Assembly: GCA_002762735.1 (NCBI GenBank)
Contig: PCVV01000009.1
Location: forward strand, 1 to 48,060
Source of the DNA: Candidatus Pacearchaeota archaeon CG11_big_fil_rev_8_21_14_0_20_30_13
GTDB lineage: Archaea; Nanobdellota; Nanobdellia; Pacearchaeales; GW2011-AR1
Direction: 5' to 3'
DNA: 48,060 nt
Of this stretch, positions 39,527-47,975 are shown in pieces. Below the pieces are notes generated by a model. It saw only the letters and a list, made by a program, of their open reading frames with translations, had not been told where the DNA came from and made no database searches. Every line of letters starts with the position of its first letter. Position 1 is the stretch's first letter. Position numbers and translations under genes: made by a program.

Positions 39527-40117
39527 ATGGGAAAAACAAATACGGAAAAACCTACTGGAAAAGCTGAGCAAAAAAAACAAGTTGTAAAAGTTCCAAAACA
39601 AAAGAAAGAAGACCTAGCAAAAGCTCCAGTTCAAAAAAATGAAGAAACTGTCGAAGAAACAAAGATGGAAGAGAATAAAACTGAAACTAAAAAAGAAAAA
39701 ATTGAAGTTAAAAAAGTGAAGAAAACAGAAGCTTCAATTAATGTTGAAAATACTCCCGTTTCTACAAAAGTGGGGGTGGAGCTTTGTAGATTTGTTTTGA
39801 ATAAAAAAATTGATAAAGCTATAGAAGACTTAGAACAAGTTGCAAGATTGAAAAAGGCCGTTCCAATGAAAGGGGAGTATGCACATAGAAAAGGAAAAAT
39901 GATGTCCGGAAAATATCCAATCAGAGCTGCTAAAGAATTCCTTGTCCTTTTGAAAAGCTTGAAAAATAATGCAAATCAGCATGATATCGAAGATGCTACA
40001 ATCACCGAAGCTGTTGCTAATAAAGGTTCAACAGTTCATGCATCTGGTGGAAGAGTAAAAAAAAGAACACACATTAAAATTACATGTAAGCAAAAGAAAA
40101 AGGAGAATAAAAAATAA
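39527..40117 (+). CDS. rpl22: 50S ribosomal protein L22 with an N-terminal charged extension
   Basis: Residues about 75-196 are a standard L22 (VSTKVGVELCRFVLNKKIDK, KKAVPMKGEYAHRKGKM, ATITEAVANKGSTVHASGGR). Residues 1-70 are Lys/Glu/Thr-rich low complexity (EETVEETKMEENKTETKKEK), not found in usual L22. A GGAG at 40102-40105, inside the codons for its KKENKK end, lies at Shine-Dalgarno distance from rps3. The stop shares one base with the rps3 start. Confidence 0.94.
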   Translation: MGKTNTEKPTGKAEQKKQVVKVPKQKKEDLAKAPVQKNEETVEETKMEENKTETKKEKIEVKKVKKTEASINVENTPVSTKVGVELCRFVLNKKIDKAIEDLEQVARLKKAVPMKGEYAHRKGKMMSGKYPIRAAKEFLVLLKSLKNNANQHDIEDATITEAVANKGSTVHASGGRVKKRTHIKITCKQKKKENKK

Positions 40118-40791
40118 TGGAAGAAAGAAATATCGTAAAATTTAAGAAAGAAGAATTTTCAATGAGAGAAAAGATAAAAGAAGAAATTGGAAAGGGAAAA
40201 GTTTCAAGAGTAAAAATTGAATATGCTCCAATTGGAGAAAGAATAATTATTTCTACAAGTAAACCAGGATTAATTATTGGTAGAGGTGGAGAAAGAATTG
40301 AACAATTAACTGATATGATCAGAAAGAAATTCAAATTGGAAAATCCACATATTGAAATAGATGAAATAAAAAACCCCGAATTTGATGCTCAACTTATTGC
40401 AGATGAATTAGCTTTGGGTCTTGAAAGATTTGGCCCACTTAAATTTAAAGTACTTGCATATAAAGCTCTTCAAAGAATCATGAAAGCTGGAGCTCTTGGT
40501 GCAGAATTGAGACTTACTGGAAAACTTCCTAGTGCTAGATCAAAATCTTGGAGATTTGCCCAAGGTTATTTGAAAAAAACAGGGGATACTGCCAATGCAG
40601 TTGATAGAGTTCAATCAATTGCCCATACAAAACCAGGAGTTGTTGGAGTAAAGATAAGTATTCTTCATCCAGATGCAGTTTTAAAAGATAGAATTAAAAT
40701 TAATGATAGAATGTTAGAGAAATTAAGAAGCAATGCAAGCAAAGAAATGAAAGAAGAATCAAAAATAAAAAAAGGATCAAAGAAAAAATAA
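40117..40791 (+). CDS. rps3: 30S ribosomal protein S3
   Basis: mRNA entry-channel protein. The KH domain has PGLIIGRGGERIEQLTDMIR (about 49-68) and the C-terminal domain ELRLTGKLPSARSKSWRFAQ. 224 residues ending in a lysine-rich tail. Followed by the short rpl29. Confidence 0.96.
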   Translation: MEERNIVKFKKEEFSMREKIKEEIGKGKVSRVKIEYAPIGERIIISTSKPGLIIGRGGERIEQLTDMIRKKFKLENPHIEIDEIKNPEFDAQLIADELALGLERFGPLKFKVLAYKALQRIMKAGALGAELRLTGKLPSARSKSWRFAQGYLKKTGDTANAVDRVQSIAHTKPGVVGVKISILHPDAVLKDRIKINDRMLEKLRSNASKEMKEESKIKKGSKKK

Positions 40792-40792
40792 A

Positions 40793-40966
40793 ATGGCAAT
40801 TTTAAAATCAAAAGAAATTAGGGGAATGGGAAAGGCTGAAAAGGAATCAAAATTGAAAGAATTAAAACTTGAGTTAATTAAATCGAGAGCTAAAAGTTCT
40901 CAAGGAACAAGCTCAAAGTCGCGAGAAATAAAAAAAACAATAGCGAGGTTACTAACAATAAAATAA
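40793..40966 (+). CDS. rpl29: 50S ribosomal protein L29
   Basis: A 57-codon gene between rps3 and aIF1. MAILKSKEIRGMGKAEKESK followed by LKELKLELIKSRAKSSQG and a helical end (REIKKTIARLLTIK) matches the two-helix L29 plan near the tunnel exit. Order rps3-rpl29-sui1 is the archaeal standard. One base after the rps3 stop. Confidence 0.92.
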   Translation: MAILKSKEIRGMGKAEKESKLKELKLELIKSRAKSSQGTSSKSREIKKTIARLLTIK

Positions 40967-40967
40967 T

Positions 40968-41264
40968 ATGGAGATATGCCCAAAATGTGGTCTGCCCACC
41001 CCAGCGTGTGTTTGTGAACAAATTGGAAAGAGTTCACAACGGATAAGAGTCACAAACGATAAAAAAAGATATGGAAAAATCGTGACTCTTGTTTCTGGAT
41101 TTGACAGCACAATAGACATAAAAAAAATCGCAAAAGAATTAAAAAACCGTCTTGCTTGTGGAGGGACAATGAAGGACGGAGTAATTGAACTCCAAGGCGA
41201 ACACTCCAAAAAAATAAAACCTTTCCTCGAAAAACTCGGGTTTGATCCCGAATCAATAGAATAA
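40968..41264 (+). CDS. sui1: Translation initiation factor aIF1 (SUI1)
   Basis: Controls start codon choice. The 98 residues have an N-terminal zinc-ribbon-like CPKCGLPTPACVC and the SUI1 core KIVTLVSGFDSTIDIKKIAK and LACGGTMKDGVIELQGEH. Located between rpl29 and rps17 as usual, but the Rpp29 gene (RNase P protein) that usually follows in archaea is absent; the stop overlaps the rps17 start by 1 base. Confidence 0.95.
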   Translation: MEICPKCGLPTPACVCEQIGKSSQRIRVTNDKKRYGKIVTLVSGFDSTIDIKKIAKELKNRLACGGTMKDGVIELQGEHSKKIKPFLEKLGFDPESIE

Positions 41265-41629
41265 TGGCAAAACAACAAAGTAAAAAAATGGAAAAGAAAA
41301 AAACTGTAAATGAAACAAATAGTGGAAACTGTAAAGATAGAGACTGCCCTTTTCATGGAAGTTTAAAACTTAGAGGAAAAACTTTCAAAGGAACAGTAGT
41401 TTCAAAACATGAAAAAAGAATTGCAATTGAATTTGAAAGAATGATTTATTTAAGAAAATATGAAAGGTATGGAAGAACCAAAACAAAAATTCATGCAAGA
41501 CTTCCAAAATGTGCAGAAAAAAATGTGAACGTGGGGGATTTAGTTAAAATCAAAGAATGTAGACCTTTAAGTAAAATAATTCACTTTGCATTTTTGGAGA
41601 AAGTAAATACTGGAGAAGAAGAAAAATGA
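41264..41629 (+). CDS. rps17: 30S ribosomal protein S17
   Basis: Early-assembling 16S rRNA-binding protein. CKDRDCPFHGSLKLRGKTFK at the start, then RYGRTKTKIHARLPKC and DLVKIKECRPLSKIIHFAFL. A lysine-rich N-terminal tail is present. GGAG at 41612-41615 within the last codons provides a ribosome-binding site for rpl14; the stop overlaps the rpl14 start (ATGA). Confidence 0.96.
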   Translation: MAKQQSKKMEKKKTVNETNSGNCKDRDCPFHGSLKLRGKTFKGTVVSKHEKRIAIEFERMIYLRKYERYGRTKTKIHARLPKCAEKNVNVGDLVKIKECRPLSKIIHFAFLEKVNTGEEEK

Positions 41630-42027
41630 AAGCAATAAGCGCAAAAACAACTGCAGGATGCAATCTTGGAACACAAATGATGGCTACGGATAACAGTGGA
41701 GCAAAAATTGTTAAAATTGTTTCGGTAAAAAGAGGGAAAGGGAAAAAAGGGAAACAGATGTGTGCAAAATTAGCGGATTGGGTAAAGGTCTCTGTAAAAT
41801 CTGGAAATCCTACTATGAAAGGAAAAGTTTTTGATGCTGTTTTAATTAGACAAAAAAAACCGTTCAGAAGACTTAACGGGGAAAGAATCTCTTTTGAAGA
41901 TAATGCAGTTGCACTTTTAAAAGATGATAAAGGAAACCCAAAAGGAACTCAGATTAAAGGACCAGTTTCAAAGGAAATAATCGAGCGATGGCCTCAAGTA
42001 GCTAAGATCGCTTCGATGGCATATTAA
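41626..42027 (+). CDS. rpl14: 50S ribosomal protein L14
   Basis: Located at the subunit interface. 133 residues with MMATDNSGAKIVKIVSVKRG, FDAVLIRQKKPFRRLNGERI and EDNAVALLKDDKGNPKGTQI, a close match to the archaeal family. The start overlaps the rps17 stop by 4 bases; 1-base gap to rpl24. Confidence 0.97.
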   Translation: MKAISAKTTAGCNLGTQMMATDNSGAKIVKIVSVKRGKGKKGKQMCAKLADWVKVSVKSGNPTMKGKVFDAVLIRQKKPFRRLNGERISFEDNAVALLKDDKGNPKGTQIKGPVSKEIIERWPQVAKIASMAY

Positions 42028-42028
42028 A

Positions 42029-42487
42029 ATGAAAAAATTTTCAAAACATTGGAAAGCAAGTAAGAAACCAAAGAAGCAAAGGAAATACTTAGCAAATGCT
42101 CCAATTCATATAAAGAAAAAAATGATTAGTGTAAATTTAATTAAAGAATTAAGAGAAAAACAAAAAACTAGAAATGTGACTCTTAGAAAAGGAGATACCA
42201 TAAAAGTAATGGTTGGAAAGTACAAAGGAAAGAAAGCAAAAGTTTTGGAAATAAAAACAAAACTTATGAAGATTTATCTTGAAGGAATCCAAGTTAAAAA
42301 ACAGGATGGATCGATGGCAAATATTCCATTTAGAGCTTCAAATCTTCAAATTATTGAATTGAATAACGAAGATAAAAAAAGATTTAAAAAATTAAAAACA
42401 GAAACAACTAAAAGCGAGATTAAATCTGAAATTAAAGAAGAACCAAAAATAAAAAAATCTTCAAAAAACAAGGAGAATAAAAAATGA
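42029..42487 (+). CDS. rpl24: 50S ribosomal protein L24 with basic C-terminal extension
   Basis: Assembly initiator of the large subunit. The KOW motif is in RKGDTIKVMVGKYKGKKAKV (about 52-71). Residues after about 118 form a Lys/Glu/Ser low-complexity tail ending KENKK; GGAG at 42472-42475 in that tail is the ribosome-binding site for rps4e, whose ATG overlaps the stop. Confidence 0.95.
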   Translation: MKKFSKHWKASKKPKKQRKYLANAPIHIKKKMISVNLIKELREKQKTRNVTLRKGDTIKVMVGKYKGKKAKVLEIKTKLMKIYLEGIQVKKQDGSMANIPFRASNLQIIELNNEDKKRFKKLKTETTKSEIKSEIKEEPKIKKSSKNKENKK

Positions 42488-43128
42488 AAAGACATCTTAA
42501 AAGACAAGAAGCACCAAAGAATTGGCCAATCACTAGAAAAGGATCAATTTTTGTAATCAAAAACAATTCTAATGGAATTCCTTTATTAATACTTCTTAGA
42601 GATGTTATGAAAATAGCTCAAGATAGAAAAGAAGTAAAACAAGCTATTCATAAAAAACATCTTTTAATTTGTGGTAAACCTGTTATCAATGAAAAAAAGA
42701 GTCTTGAACTTTTTGACATTTTAACGCTTGTTCCTTCAAAAAAGAACTATCGATTAGTATTATCTGAAAAGGGAAAATATGATATAGAGGAAACTTCTGA
42801 AAAAGAGTCTAGTGGGAAAATTGCTAAAATTTTGGGTAAAAAATCTATAAAAGGGAAGAAGACCCAAATTAATTTAAGTGATGGAAGAAATTATATTTCA
42901 GATTTGAAATGTGCAGTGGGAGATTCAGTTATTATCGATTTTGAGAAGAATAAAATATTAAAGAATCTTCCAATAAAAGAAGGTTCTGAAGTTTTGATCA
43001 CTAAAGGAAAATATACTGGATTAAAAGGAAAAATTATGAAAATTGACCATAATGAAAAAATGGTAGATCTCGATTCCTCAGGTAAAATTTTGAGAGCACT
43101 AATTAAACAGATTATGGTATTAAATTAA
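42484..43128 (+). CDS. rps4e: 30S ribosomal protein S4e
   Basis: Archaeal/eukaryotic small subunit protein. The 214 residues open KRHLKRQEAPKNWPITRKGS, have the S4-like domain (LLILLRDVMKIAQDRKE near the start) and the KOW-like EVLITKGKYTGLKGKIMKID. The length is somewhat below the usual 235-245. Confidence 0.95.
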   Translation: MKRHLKRQEAPKNWPITRKGSIFVIKNNSNGIPLLILLRDVMKIAQDRKEVKQAIHKKHLLICGKPVINEKKSLELFDILTLVPSKKNYRLVLSEKGKYDIEETSEKESSGKIAKILGKKSIKGKKTQINLSDGRNYISDLKCAVGDSVIIDFEKNKILKNLPIKEGSEVLITKGKYTGLKGKIMKIDHNEKMVDLDSSGKILRALIKQIMVLN

Positions 43129-43129
43129 A

Positions 43130-43639
43130 ATGGAAGAAAAAACACAAAATAAAATGAGAGAAATAAAGATTGAGAAAGTTGTACTCAACATCGGTGGAAC
43201 TGGAGATTATCTTATTAAGGGGTTCAAACTTTTAGAAATTATCACAAATAAAAAACCTTCTAAAACTACTTCATCTAAAAGGATACCTGGATTTGGGGTT
43301 AGACCTGGTTTAGAAGTTGGGACAGTTGTTACTCTTAGGAAAGATGCTGAAGAGGTTTTGAAAAGAATGCTTTCCGCAGTTGAAAATAAAATAAAAAAGA
43401 AACAAGTGAGTGAGAATAATTTTTCATTTGGAGTAAAAGAATACATTGAAATCCCTGGAATGGAATATCATAGAGACATCGGAATTATGGGTCTTGACAT
43501 AACAGTTGTGTTTAAAAGAGCAGGAAAAAGAGTAAGATTGAAAAAAATTAAAAATGGAAAAATTCCAAAAAAACAGATAATCACCAAAGAAGAAATAATT
43601 AAATTTATGGAAAATCGTTTCCAAACGAGGTTTAAATAA
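43130..43639 (+). CDS. rpl5: 50S ribosomal protein L5
   Basis: Contacts 5S rRNA and the P-site tRNA. 169 residues with REIKIEKVVLNIGGTG, KRIPGFGVRPGLEVGTVVTL and EYIEIPGMEYHRDIGIMGLD, fitting archaeal L5. One base before rps14. Confidence 0.96.
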   Translation: MEEKTQNKMREIKIEKVVLNIGGTGDYLIKGFKLLEIITNKKPSKTTSSKRIPGFGVRPGLEVGTVVTLRKDAEEVLKRMLSAVENKIKKKQVSENNFSFGVKEYIEIPGMEYHRDIGIMGLDITVVFKRAGKRVRLKKIKNGKIPKKQIITKEEIIKFMENRFQTRFK

Positions 43640-43640
43640 A

Positions 43641-43871
43641 ATGACTGCAAGTGATTGGAAAAAAGTGTTTAAACAATTGAATGCGAAACCAGTTGTTAAA
43701 ATAAAATTCATAAAACATTGTAAACCAAAAGAAAGAAAAACTGGAATTGCAGTCCAAAAATGTGAAAGATGCGGACGATTCGGAGCGCATATAAGCTCTT
43801 ATGGTCTTAATTTTTGTAGACATTGTTTCAGAGAAATTGCAAAGGAGATTGGATTCAAAAAATATTCATAA
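43641..43871 (+). CDS. rps14: 30S ribosomal protein S14 (zinc form)
   Basis: 76 residues. Two CxxC pairs, in QKCERCGRFGAHISSYG and NFCRHCFREIAKEIGF, bind zinc. The N-terminal part is longer than the core of 50-60 residues common in archaea. One base before rps8. Confidence 0.94.
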   Translation: MTASDWKKVFKQLNAKPVVKIKFIKHCKPKERKTGIAVQKCERCGRFGAHISSYGLNFCRHCFREIAKEIGFKKYS

Positions 43872-43872
43872 A

Positions 43873-44253
43873 ATGGCACACGATATAGTTGCAGACGCAC
43901 TAAACATGATGAGAAACGCTAAAAAAGCAAACAAAGAAGTTGTTAGGGTAAAAATTATTTCTAACATCTTAATTGAAGTTCTAAAGATTATGAAACAAAA
44001 AGGGGCAGTTAAGAAGTATAAAATTGATCCTAAAGATAAATCAATTGAGATTACCCTTGGAGATTTTACAGAATGTAAAGCAATAAAACCAAGATTTAGT
44101 TGTGACAAAAGTCAAATTGAAAAATATCGAAGGAGATATTTACCTGCAAGGAATTTGGGAATAGTAATCATCTCAACAAATAAAGGATTAATGACTCATG
44201 AAGAAGCTGAAACTGAACAGATTGGAGGGTCGCTAGTTTCTTATTTTTATTAA
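43873..44253 (+). CDS. rps8: 30S ribosomal protein S8
   Basis: Binds helix 21 of 16S rRNA. The true start is ATG at 43873 (MAHDIVADALNMMRNAKKAN); an in-frame upstream start at 43801 would lie inside rps14. GIVIISTNKGLMTHEEAETE at the C-terminus holds the conserved ST.KG motif. 126 residues. Confidence 0.95.
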   Translation: MAHDIVADALNMMRNAKKANKEVVRVKIISNILIEVLKIMKQKGAVKKYKIDPKDKSIEITLGDFTECKAIKPRFSCDKSQIEKYRRRYLPARNLGIVIISTNKGLMTHEEAETEQIGGSLVSYFY

Positions 44254-44254
44254 A

Positions 44255-44797
44255 ATGAAAAAAGAATTAATTAAAAAGATTAAAATTCCTGAAGGGGTTT
44301 CAATCACTATAGAGAACTCTAAATTTACTGCAAAGGGCCCTGAAGGAGAACTCTCTAGGGAATTCAACTTTGGAAAAGTAAAGATGACAATAAAAGATAA
44401 AGAAATAATTTTAGAGCAAAAAAACACTACTAAAAATGAAAAAAAGGTAATGAACACCATTGGTGCACATATTAAAAATATAGTTAAAGGAGTTGCAAAA
44501 AAATTTGAGTATAATCTTAAAATTTGTTATGGTCATTTTCCGTTTACAATTAGACACGATGGGAATAGAGTCTTCATAAAAAACTTTTTAGGAGAAAAAG
44601 TTGAAAGAGTCGTTGAACTTCCAAAAGGAATAGATATTGAAATAAAAAAAGAAATAATTACAATTAAATCTATGGATAAGGAACTTGCAGGACAAGCTTC
44701 TGCAAATTTTGAAAAAGCAACTAAAGTAAGAGGAAGGGATATAAGAAGGTTCCAAGATGGAATTTACATAACGGAAAAGGATGGAAAAAAGATGTAA
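44255..44797 (+). CDS. rpl6: 50S ribosomal protein L6
   Basis: Near the factor-binding site. The 180 residues include IPEGVSITIENSKFTAKGPE, VAKKFEYNLKICYGHFPFTI and the C-terminal GRDIRRFQDGIYITEKDGKK, as in archaeal L6. One base before rpl32e. Confidence 0.96.
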   Translation: MKKELIKKIKIPEGVSITIENSKFTAKGPEGELSREFNFGKVKMTIKDKEIILEQKNTTKNEKKVMNTIGAHIKNIVKGVAKKFEYNLKICYGHFPFTIRHDGNRVFIKNFLGEKVERVVELPKGIDIEIKKEIITIKSMDKELAGQASANFEKATKVRGRDIRRFQDGIYITEKDGKKM

Positions 44798-44798
44798 A

Positions 44799-45212
44799 AT
44801 GAAAAAAAAATTTTTAAGAAGAGACGTAACAAGATTTTCTAAATTTGGAAATGGAAGAGGAAAAAAAGCTAAATGGAGAAAACCAACTGGAAGAGATAAT
44901 AAGATGAGAGAGACTAGAAAGGGTCGTCCAGTAATTGTCAGTATTGGATATAGAACTATTAAAAAATTAAGAGAGAAATTAAATGAAAAAACTCCAGTTA
45001 AGATAATGAATCTTAAGGATCTTGAAAAAATTAAAAAAAATGAAATCGGAATTGTCGGAAATATAGGAATGAGGAAAAAGATAGAAATTGCAAAGAAAGC
45101 AAAGGAATTGAAAATTGAATTAAAGAATGTGAATGTTAATTCTTTTTTGAAAAAGACTGAAAAAGAAAATAAAAAAAATTCCCAAAAAGAAAAACAGGAA
45201 AATAAAAAATGA
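44799..45212 (+). CDS. rpl32e: 50S ribosomal protein L32e
   Basis: ATG at 44799 is chosen because an in-frame start at 44781 lies inside rpl6. KKKFLRRDVTRFSKFGNGRG and KKAKWRKPTGRDNKMRETRK with GRPVIVSIGYRTIKKLRE match the family. Lys/Asn-rich tail ends QENKK. AGGAAAAT lies before the rpl19e start, which overlaps the stop. Confidence 0.95.
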   Translation: MKKKFLRRDVTRFSKFGNGRGKKAKWRKPTGRDNKMRETRKGRPVIVSIGYRTIKKLREKLNEKTPVKIMNLKDLEKIKKNEIGIVGNIGMRKKIEIAKKAKELKIELKNVNVNSFLKKTEKENKKNSQKEKQENKK

Positions 45213-45610
45213 TTATAAAGAAAAAAGAACTTGCAGCTAAGGCATTAAAAATTGGAAAAGAAAGAGTTAAATTTGTAAGAGTAAGACTTGACGAAATAAA
45301 AGATGCAATTACTAAACAAGATATTCGGGATTTAGTTGAAACTGGTGCAATAATTATTAAACCTGTAAAAGGGAGAAGGACTAACATTAAGAGAAAGAAC
45401 AGAAAAGGTCAAGGAAAAGTAAAGAAAAAAGTTAACAAAAGAAAAAGAGAGTATGTTGAAATGACAAGAAAATTAAGAAAACATGTTAAACTTTTAAAAA
45501 AACAAGGTACAATAAGTAAAGAAGAATCAAAACAATTTAGAAAAGAAATAAGGAACAAAGCATTCAGAAGTAAATCTAATCTTGTTTCACACATAAAAAA
45601 TAAAAAATGA
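45209..45610 (+). CDS. rpl19e: 50S ribosomal protein L19e
   Basis: 133 residues with KKKELAAKALKIGKERVKFV, AIIIKPVKGRRTNIKRKNRK and LKKQGTISKEESKQFRKEIR, a normal archaeal L19e. Overlaps the neighbouring genes by 4 bases on both sides. Confidence 0.95.
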   Translation: MIIKKKELAAKALKIGKERVKFVRVRLDEIKDAITKQDIRDLVETGAIIIKPVKGRRTNIKRKNRKGQGKVKKKVNKRKREYVEMTRKLRKHVKLLKKQGTISKEESKQFRKEIRNKAFRSKSNLVSHIKNKK

Positions 45611-46101
45611 AAACACAAAAAAGAAGAAAAATGGAATGTAAGACTGACTACTTGAAAAGGCTCATTCTCTTGAAGAGCGAAAAGTCAAGAATAGTTTTTA
45701 GAAAGACAAATATGTACATTATTGGACAATATATTGAAAGCGAAGCTGCACAGGATAAAATTATATTCGGGGTAACTTCTAAAATGCTCTTTAAATACGG
45801 ATGGCCTGAAAAACTATACGGAAGTTTGAAATCAATTCCAGCATCTTATTTAACTGGTTATCTTGTTGCAAAAAAGATTTTAAAAGATAAATTGAAAGAA
45901 CCCATTGTTGATCTTGGCATGCAAAGAGTTATCAAAAAGACTAAAATTTTTGCATTTATCAAAGGATTAATTGATGGCGGAATAAAGATTAAATGTGGTA
46001 AAGAGAACTTCCCAGAAGCAGAAAGATTATCTGGAAAAAGTACAAAAGAAGATATATCAAAAATAGTTCAGGAGGTTAAATCTAAAATAGATAAATTATA
46101 A
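45607..46101 (+). CDS. rpl18: 50S ribosomal protein L18
   Basis: 5S rRNA-binding protein. 164 residues: TDYLKRLILLKSEKSRIVFR, KTNMYIIGQYIESEAAQDKI, SIPASYLTGYLVAKKIL and FAFIKGLIDGGIKIKCGKEN. The archaeal protein is usually near 190, so the C-terminus is slightly short. Its stop shares one base with the rps5 start. Confidence 0.94.
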   Translation: MKTQKRRKMECKTDYLKRLILLKSEKSRIVFRKTNMYIIGQYIESEAAQDKIIFGVTSKMLFKYGWPEKLYGSLKSIPASYLTGYLVAKKILKDKLKEPIVDLGMQRVIKKTKIFAFIKGLIDGGIKIKCGKENFPEAERLSGKSTKEDISKIVQEVKSKIDKL

Positions 46102-46967
46102 TGGTAAAAAAAATTAAAGATAAAAAAAATATGGAAAGTCTAAAAAAAACTGCAAAAGCTTACGGAACAGTTTCTGAAGAAGAAGTTAAAGCTAAATTTA
46201 AAGATGACAAAGAAGTTTTGAAAGACATCCTTGAGGAAGAAGATTTAGTAGAAATAGAAAAAGAAGTTGTTGAGGAAAAAAAAGAAATTAAACCTTATCA
46301 AAGAAAAGATAGAAAAGTTGAAGAGAGAATAGCTCATCTTGCTGGATGGGTTCCAAAAACAAAATTAGGAAAAGACGTAAGAAATGGAAAAATAAAAAAA
46401 ATAGATGAAATTCTTGATTCTAATCAGAAAATTATTGAAGATGAAATTGTAGATTTACTTCTTCCAATCAAAACAGATTTAATTGCAATAGGACATGCAA
46501 AAGGAAAATTTGGTGGAGGAAAAAGAAGAGCATGGAGACAAACTCAAAGAATCACTCAAGAAGGAGGAGTTATGACCTTTTCAGCGATGGCAATTGTTGG
46601 AGATGAAAATGGACATATCGGAATTGGAGTTGGAAAAGCTGCTGAAACTTTACCCGCAAGAGATAAAGCCACAAGAAAAGCAAAATTAAATTTAATGAAA
46701 ATAAAAAGAGCATGTTCTGCTTTCGATTGTTCATGCGACGACCCCCATTCAATTCCATTTAAAGTTGAAGGAAAAGCAGGAAGTGTAAGAGTAATCTTTA
46801 CTCCAGCACCGCAAGGAACTGGGCTTGTTGTTGCAAGTGAATTAAAAAAACTTCTAAAAATGGCAGGAATAAAAGACATATACTCAAAAACTTTTGGAAA
46901 AAAGAGAACAACGTTCAACTTAATTAAAGCGGCAATTGATGCCTTAGAAAAAACAAACAAAAAATGA
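46101..46967 (+). CDS. rps5: 30S ribosomal protein S5 with N-terminal extension
   Basis: Helps decoding accuracy. Residues about 80-288 are standard: IGHAKGKFGGGKRRAWRQTQ, AIVGDENGHIGIGVGKAAET, GKAGSVRVIFTPAPQGTGLV and KTFGKKRTTFNLIKAAIDAL. Residues 1-70 are lysine/glutamate-rich and not found in typical S5. DCSCDDPHSIPF in the middle is the archaeal Cys/His segment. Confidence 0.95.
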   Translation: MVKKIKDKKNMESLKKTAKAYGTVSEEEVKAKFKDDKEVLKDILEEEDLVEIEKEVVEEKKEIKPYQRKDRKVEERIAHLAGWVPKTKLGKDVRNGKIKKIDEILDSNQKIIEDEIVDLLLPIKTDLIAIGHAKGKFGGGKRRAWRQTQRITQEGGVMTFSAMAIVGDENGHIGIGVGKAAETLPARDKATRKAKLNLMKIKRACSAFDCSCDDPHSIPFKVEGKAGSVRVIFTPAPQGTGLVVASELKKLLKMAGIKDIYSKTFGKKRTTFNLIKAAIDALEKTNKK

Positions 46968-47311
46968 TAGCAGTTATAAGAATCAGAGGACAAATAGGAA
47001 TAGACAAAGACATACAAGAAACTTTGTTCAGACTTAGAATTAGAAGAAAGTATGCTTGTGTGGTTATAGAACCTACAAAAGAAAATATTGGAATGTTAAA
47101 AAAAGTAAGAAACTTCGTAGCATATGGAGAAATTTCAAAAGAGACTCATGATGAACTTGTTAAAAAAAGAGGGGAAAAAGTGAATGGAGAATTAAAACCA
47201 TTTTTTAGGCTTCATCCCCCTAGAGGAGGAGCTGAAACAAAACTTCATTATCCAAAAGGAATTTTAGGAGAAAATAAAGAATTAGATAAACTGATTGGGA
47301 GAATGTTATAA
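46964..47311 (+). CDS. rpl30: 50S ribosomal protein L30
   Basis: 115 residues: MIAVIRIRGQIGIDKDIQET, NIGMLKKVRNFVAYGEISKE and FFRLHPPRGGAETKLHYPKG. Archaeal L30 is typically about 150 residues, so this is shorter in the middle while keeping both ends. Overlaps rps5 by 4 bases. Confidence 0.93.
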   Translation: MIAVIRIRGQIGIDKDIQETLFRLRIRRKYACVVIEPTKENIGMLKKVRNFVAYGEISKETHDELVKKRGEKVNGELKPFFRLHPPRGGAETKLHYPKGILGENKELDKLIGRML

Positions 47312-47312
47312 A

Positions 47313-47813
47313 ATGAAAACTAAAAAAAGAAAAAAATCATCCCGAATGCATGGAAAGAATCAAGGAACTCATGGTAGAGGAGCGAGAAAAAAAGCAAAGA
47401 AGTCTGGGCATAAAGGAGGAATTGGAATGGCAGGCTCAGGAAAGAGAGGAGATCAAAAGAAAACCCTAGTTTTGAAACTTTATGGAGATAAATATTTTGG
47501 AAAACAAGGAATAACTTCAAAAGGTACTAAGAGAGATGTAAGAAAAAGAATTAATTTGAAAGAGATTGAATTACATTTAGAAAAATATGGGAAAAAATTG
47601 AAAGAAGGATATGAAATTAATTTAAAAAATTACAAAATTCTTGGGGATGGTGAAGTAAAAAATAAATTAATTGTAAACTGTTTTGAAGTTTCTAAAGCTG
47701 CAAAAGAAAAGATTGAAAAAGCTGGTGGAAGCGTTACTGTAAAAGAAATAAAAGAGATTGTAACTCCCAAAATAATTAATCCTAAGCATGAAAGAAAAGC
47801 TCAGAAAAAGTAA
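47313..47813 (+). CDS. rpl15: 50S ribosomal protein L15
   Basis: 166 residues from ATG 47313; an in-frame start at 47295 lies inside rpl30. RMHGKNQGTHGRGARKKAKK and SGHKGGIGMAGSGKRGDQ are the glycine/basic N-terminal part; the C-terminal domain has KLIVNCFEVSKAAKEKIEKA. It is the last gene of the operon in this window; secY, which usually follows, is absent here. Confidence 0.95.
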   Translation: MKTKKRKKSSRMHGKNQGTHGRGARKKAKKSGHKGGIGMAGSGKRGDQKKTLVLKLYGDKYFGKQGITSKGTKRDVRKRINLKEIELHLEKYGKKLKEGYEINLKNYKILGDGEVKNKLIVNCFEVSKAAKEKIEKAGGSVTVKEIKEIVTPKIINPKHERKAQKK

Positions 47814-47816
47814 AAT

Positions 47817-47830
47817 TATTTTTTATTTTA
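47817..47830 (+). terminator. T-rich stretch ending the ribosomal operon
   Basis: TTATTTTTTATTTTA lies a few bases after the rpl15 stop. Archaeal transcription often ends at T runs without a hairpin, so this is a likely termination region. No structure was found nearby on this strand. Confidence 0.4.
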
Positions 47831-47908
47831 ATTCTCTCAATTAATTTATAACTATTTGCCTATTTCGCATAAGCACTCCAATCTTGAAAAAATTCTTTAA
47901 AAATTTTT

Positions 47909-47975
47909 GCGTCGCTTTGCGATAAAACAAGATTCATTTATTCCTGCCAGCGAGCAAACAATTAGTCTGCGACGC
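47909..47975 (-). repeat. 7-bp inverted repeat flanking the end of the GC-rich gene
   Basis: GCGTCGC (47909-47915) is the reverse complement of GCGACGC (47969-47975). On the minus strand the second arm comes after the stop of the GC-rich gene and is followed by AAAAATTTTTAAAG, so it could form a terminator stem with a 53-base loop. The arms are more GC-rich than the surrounding spacer. Confidence 0.3.
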
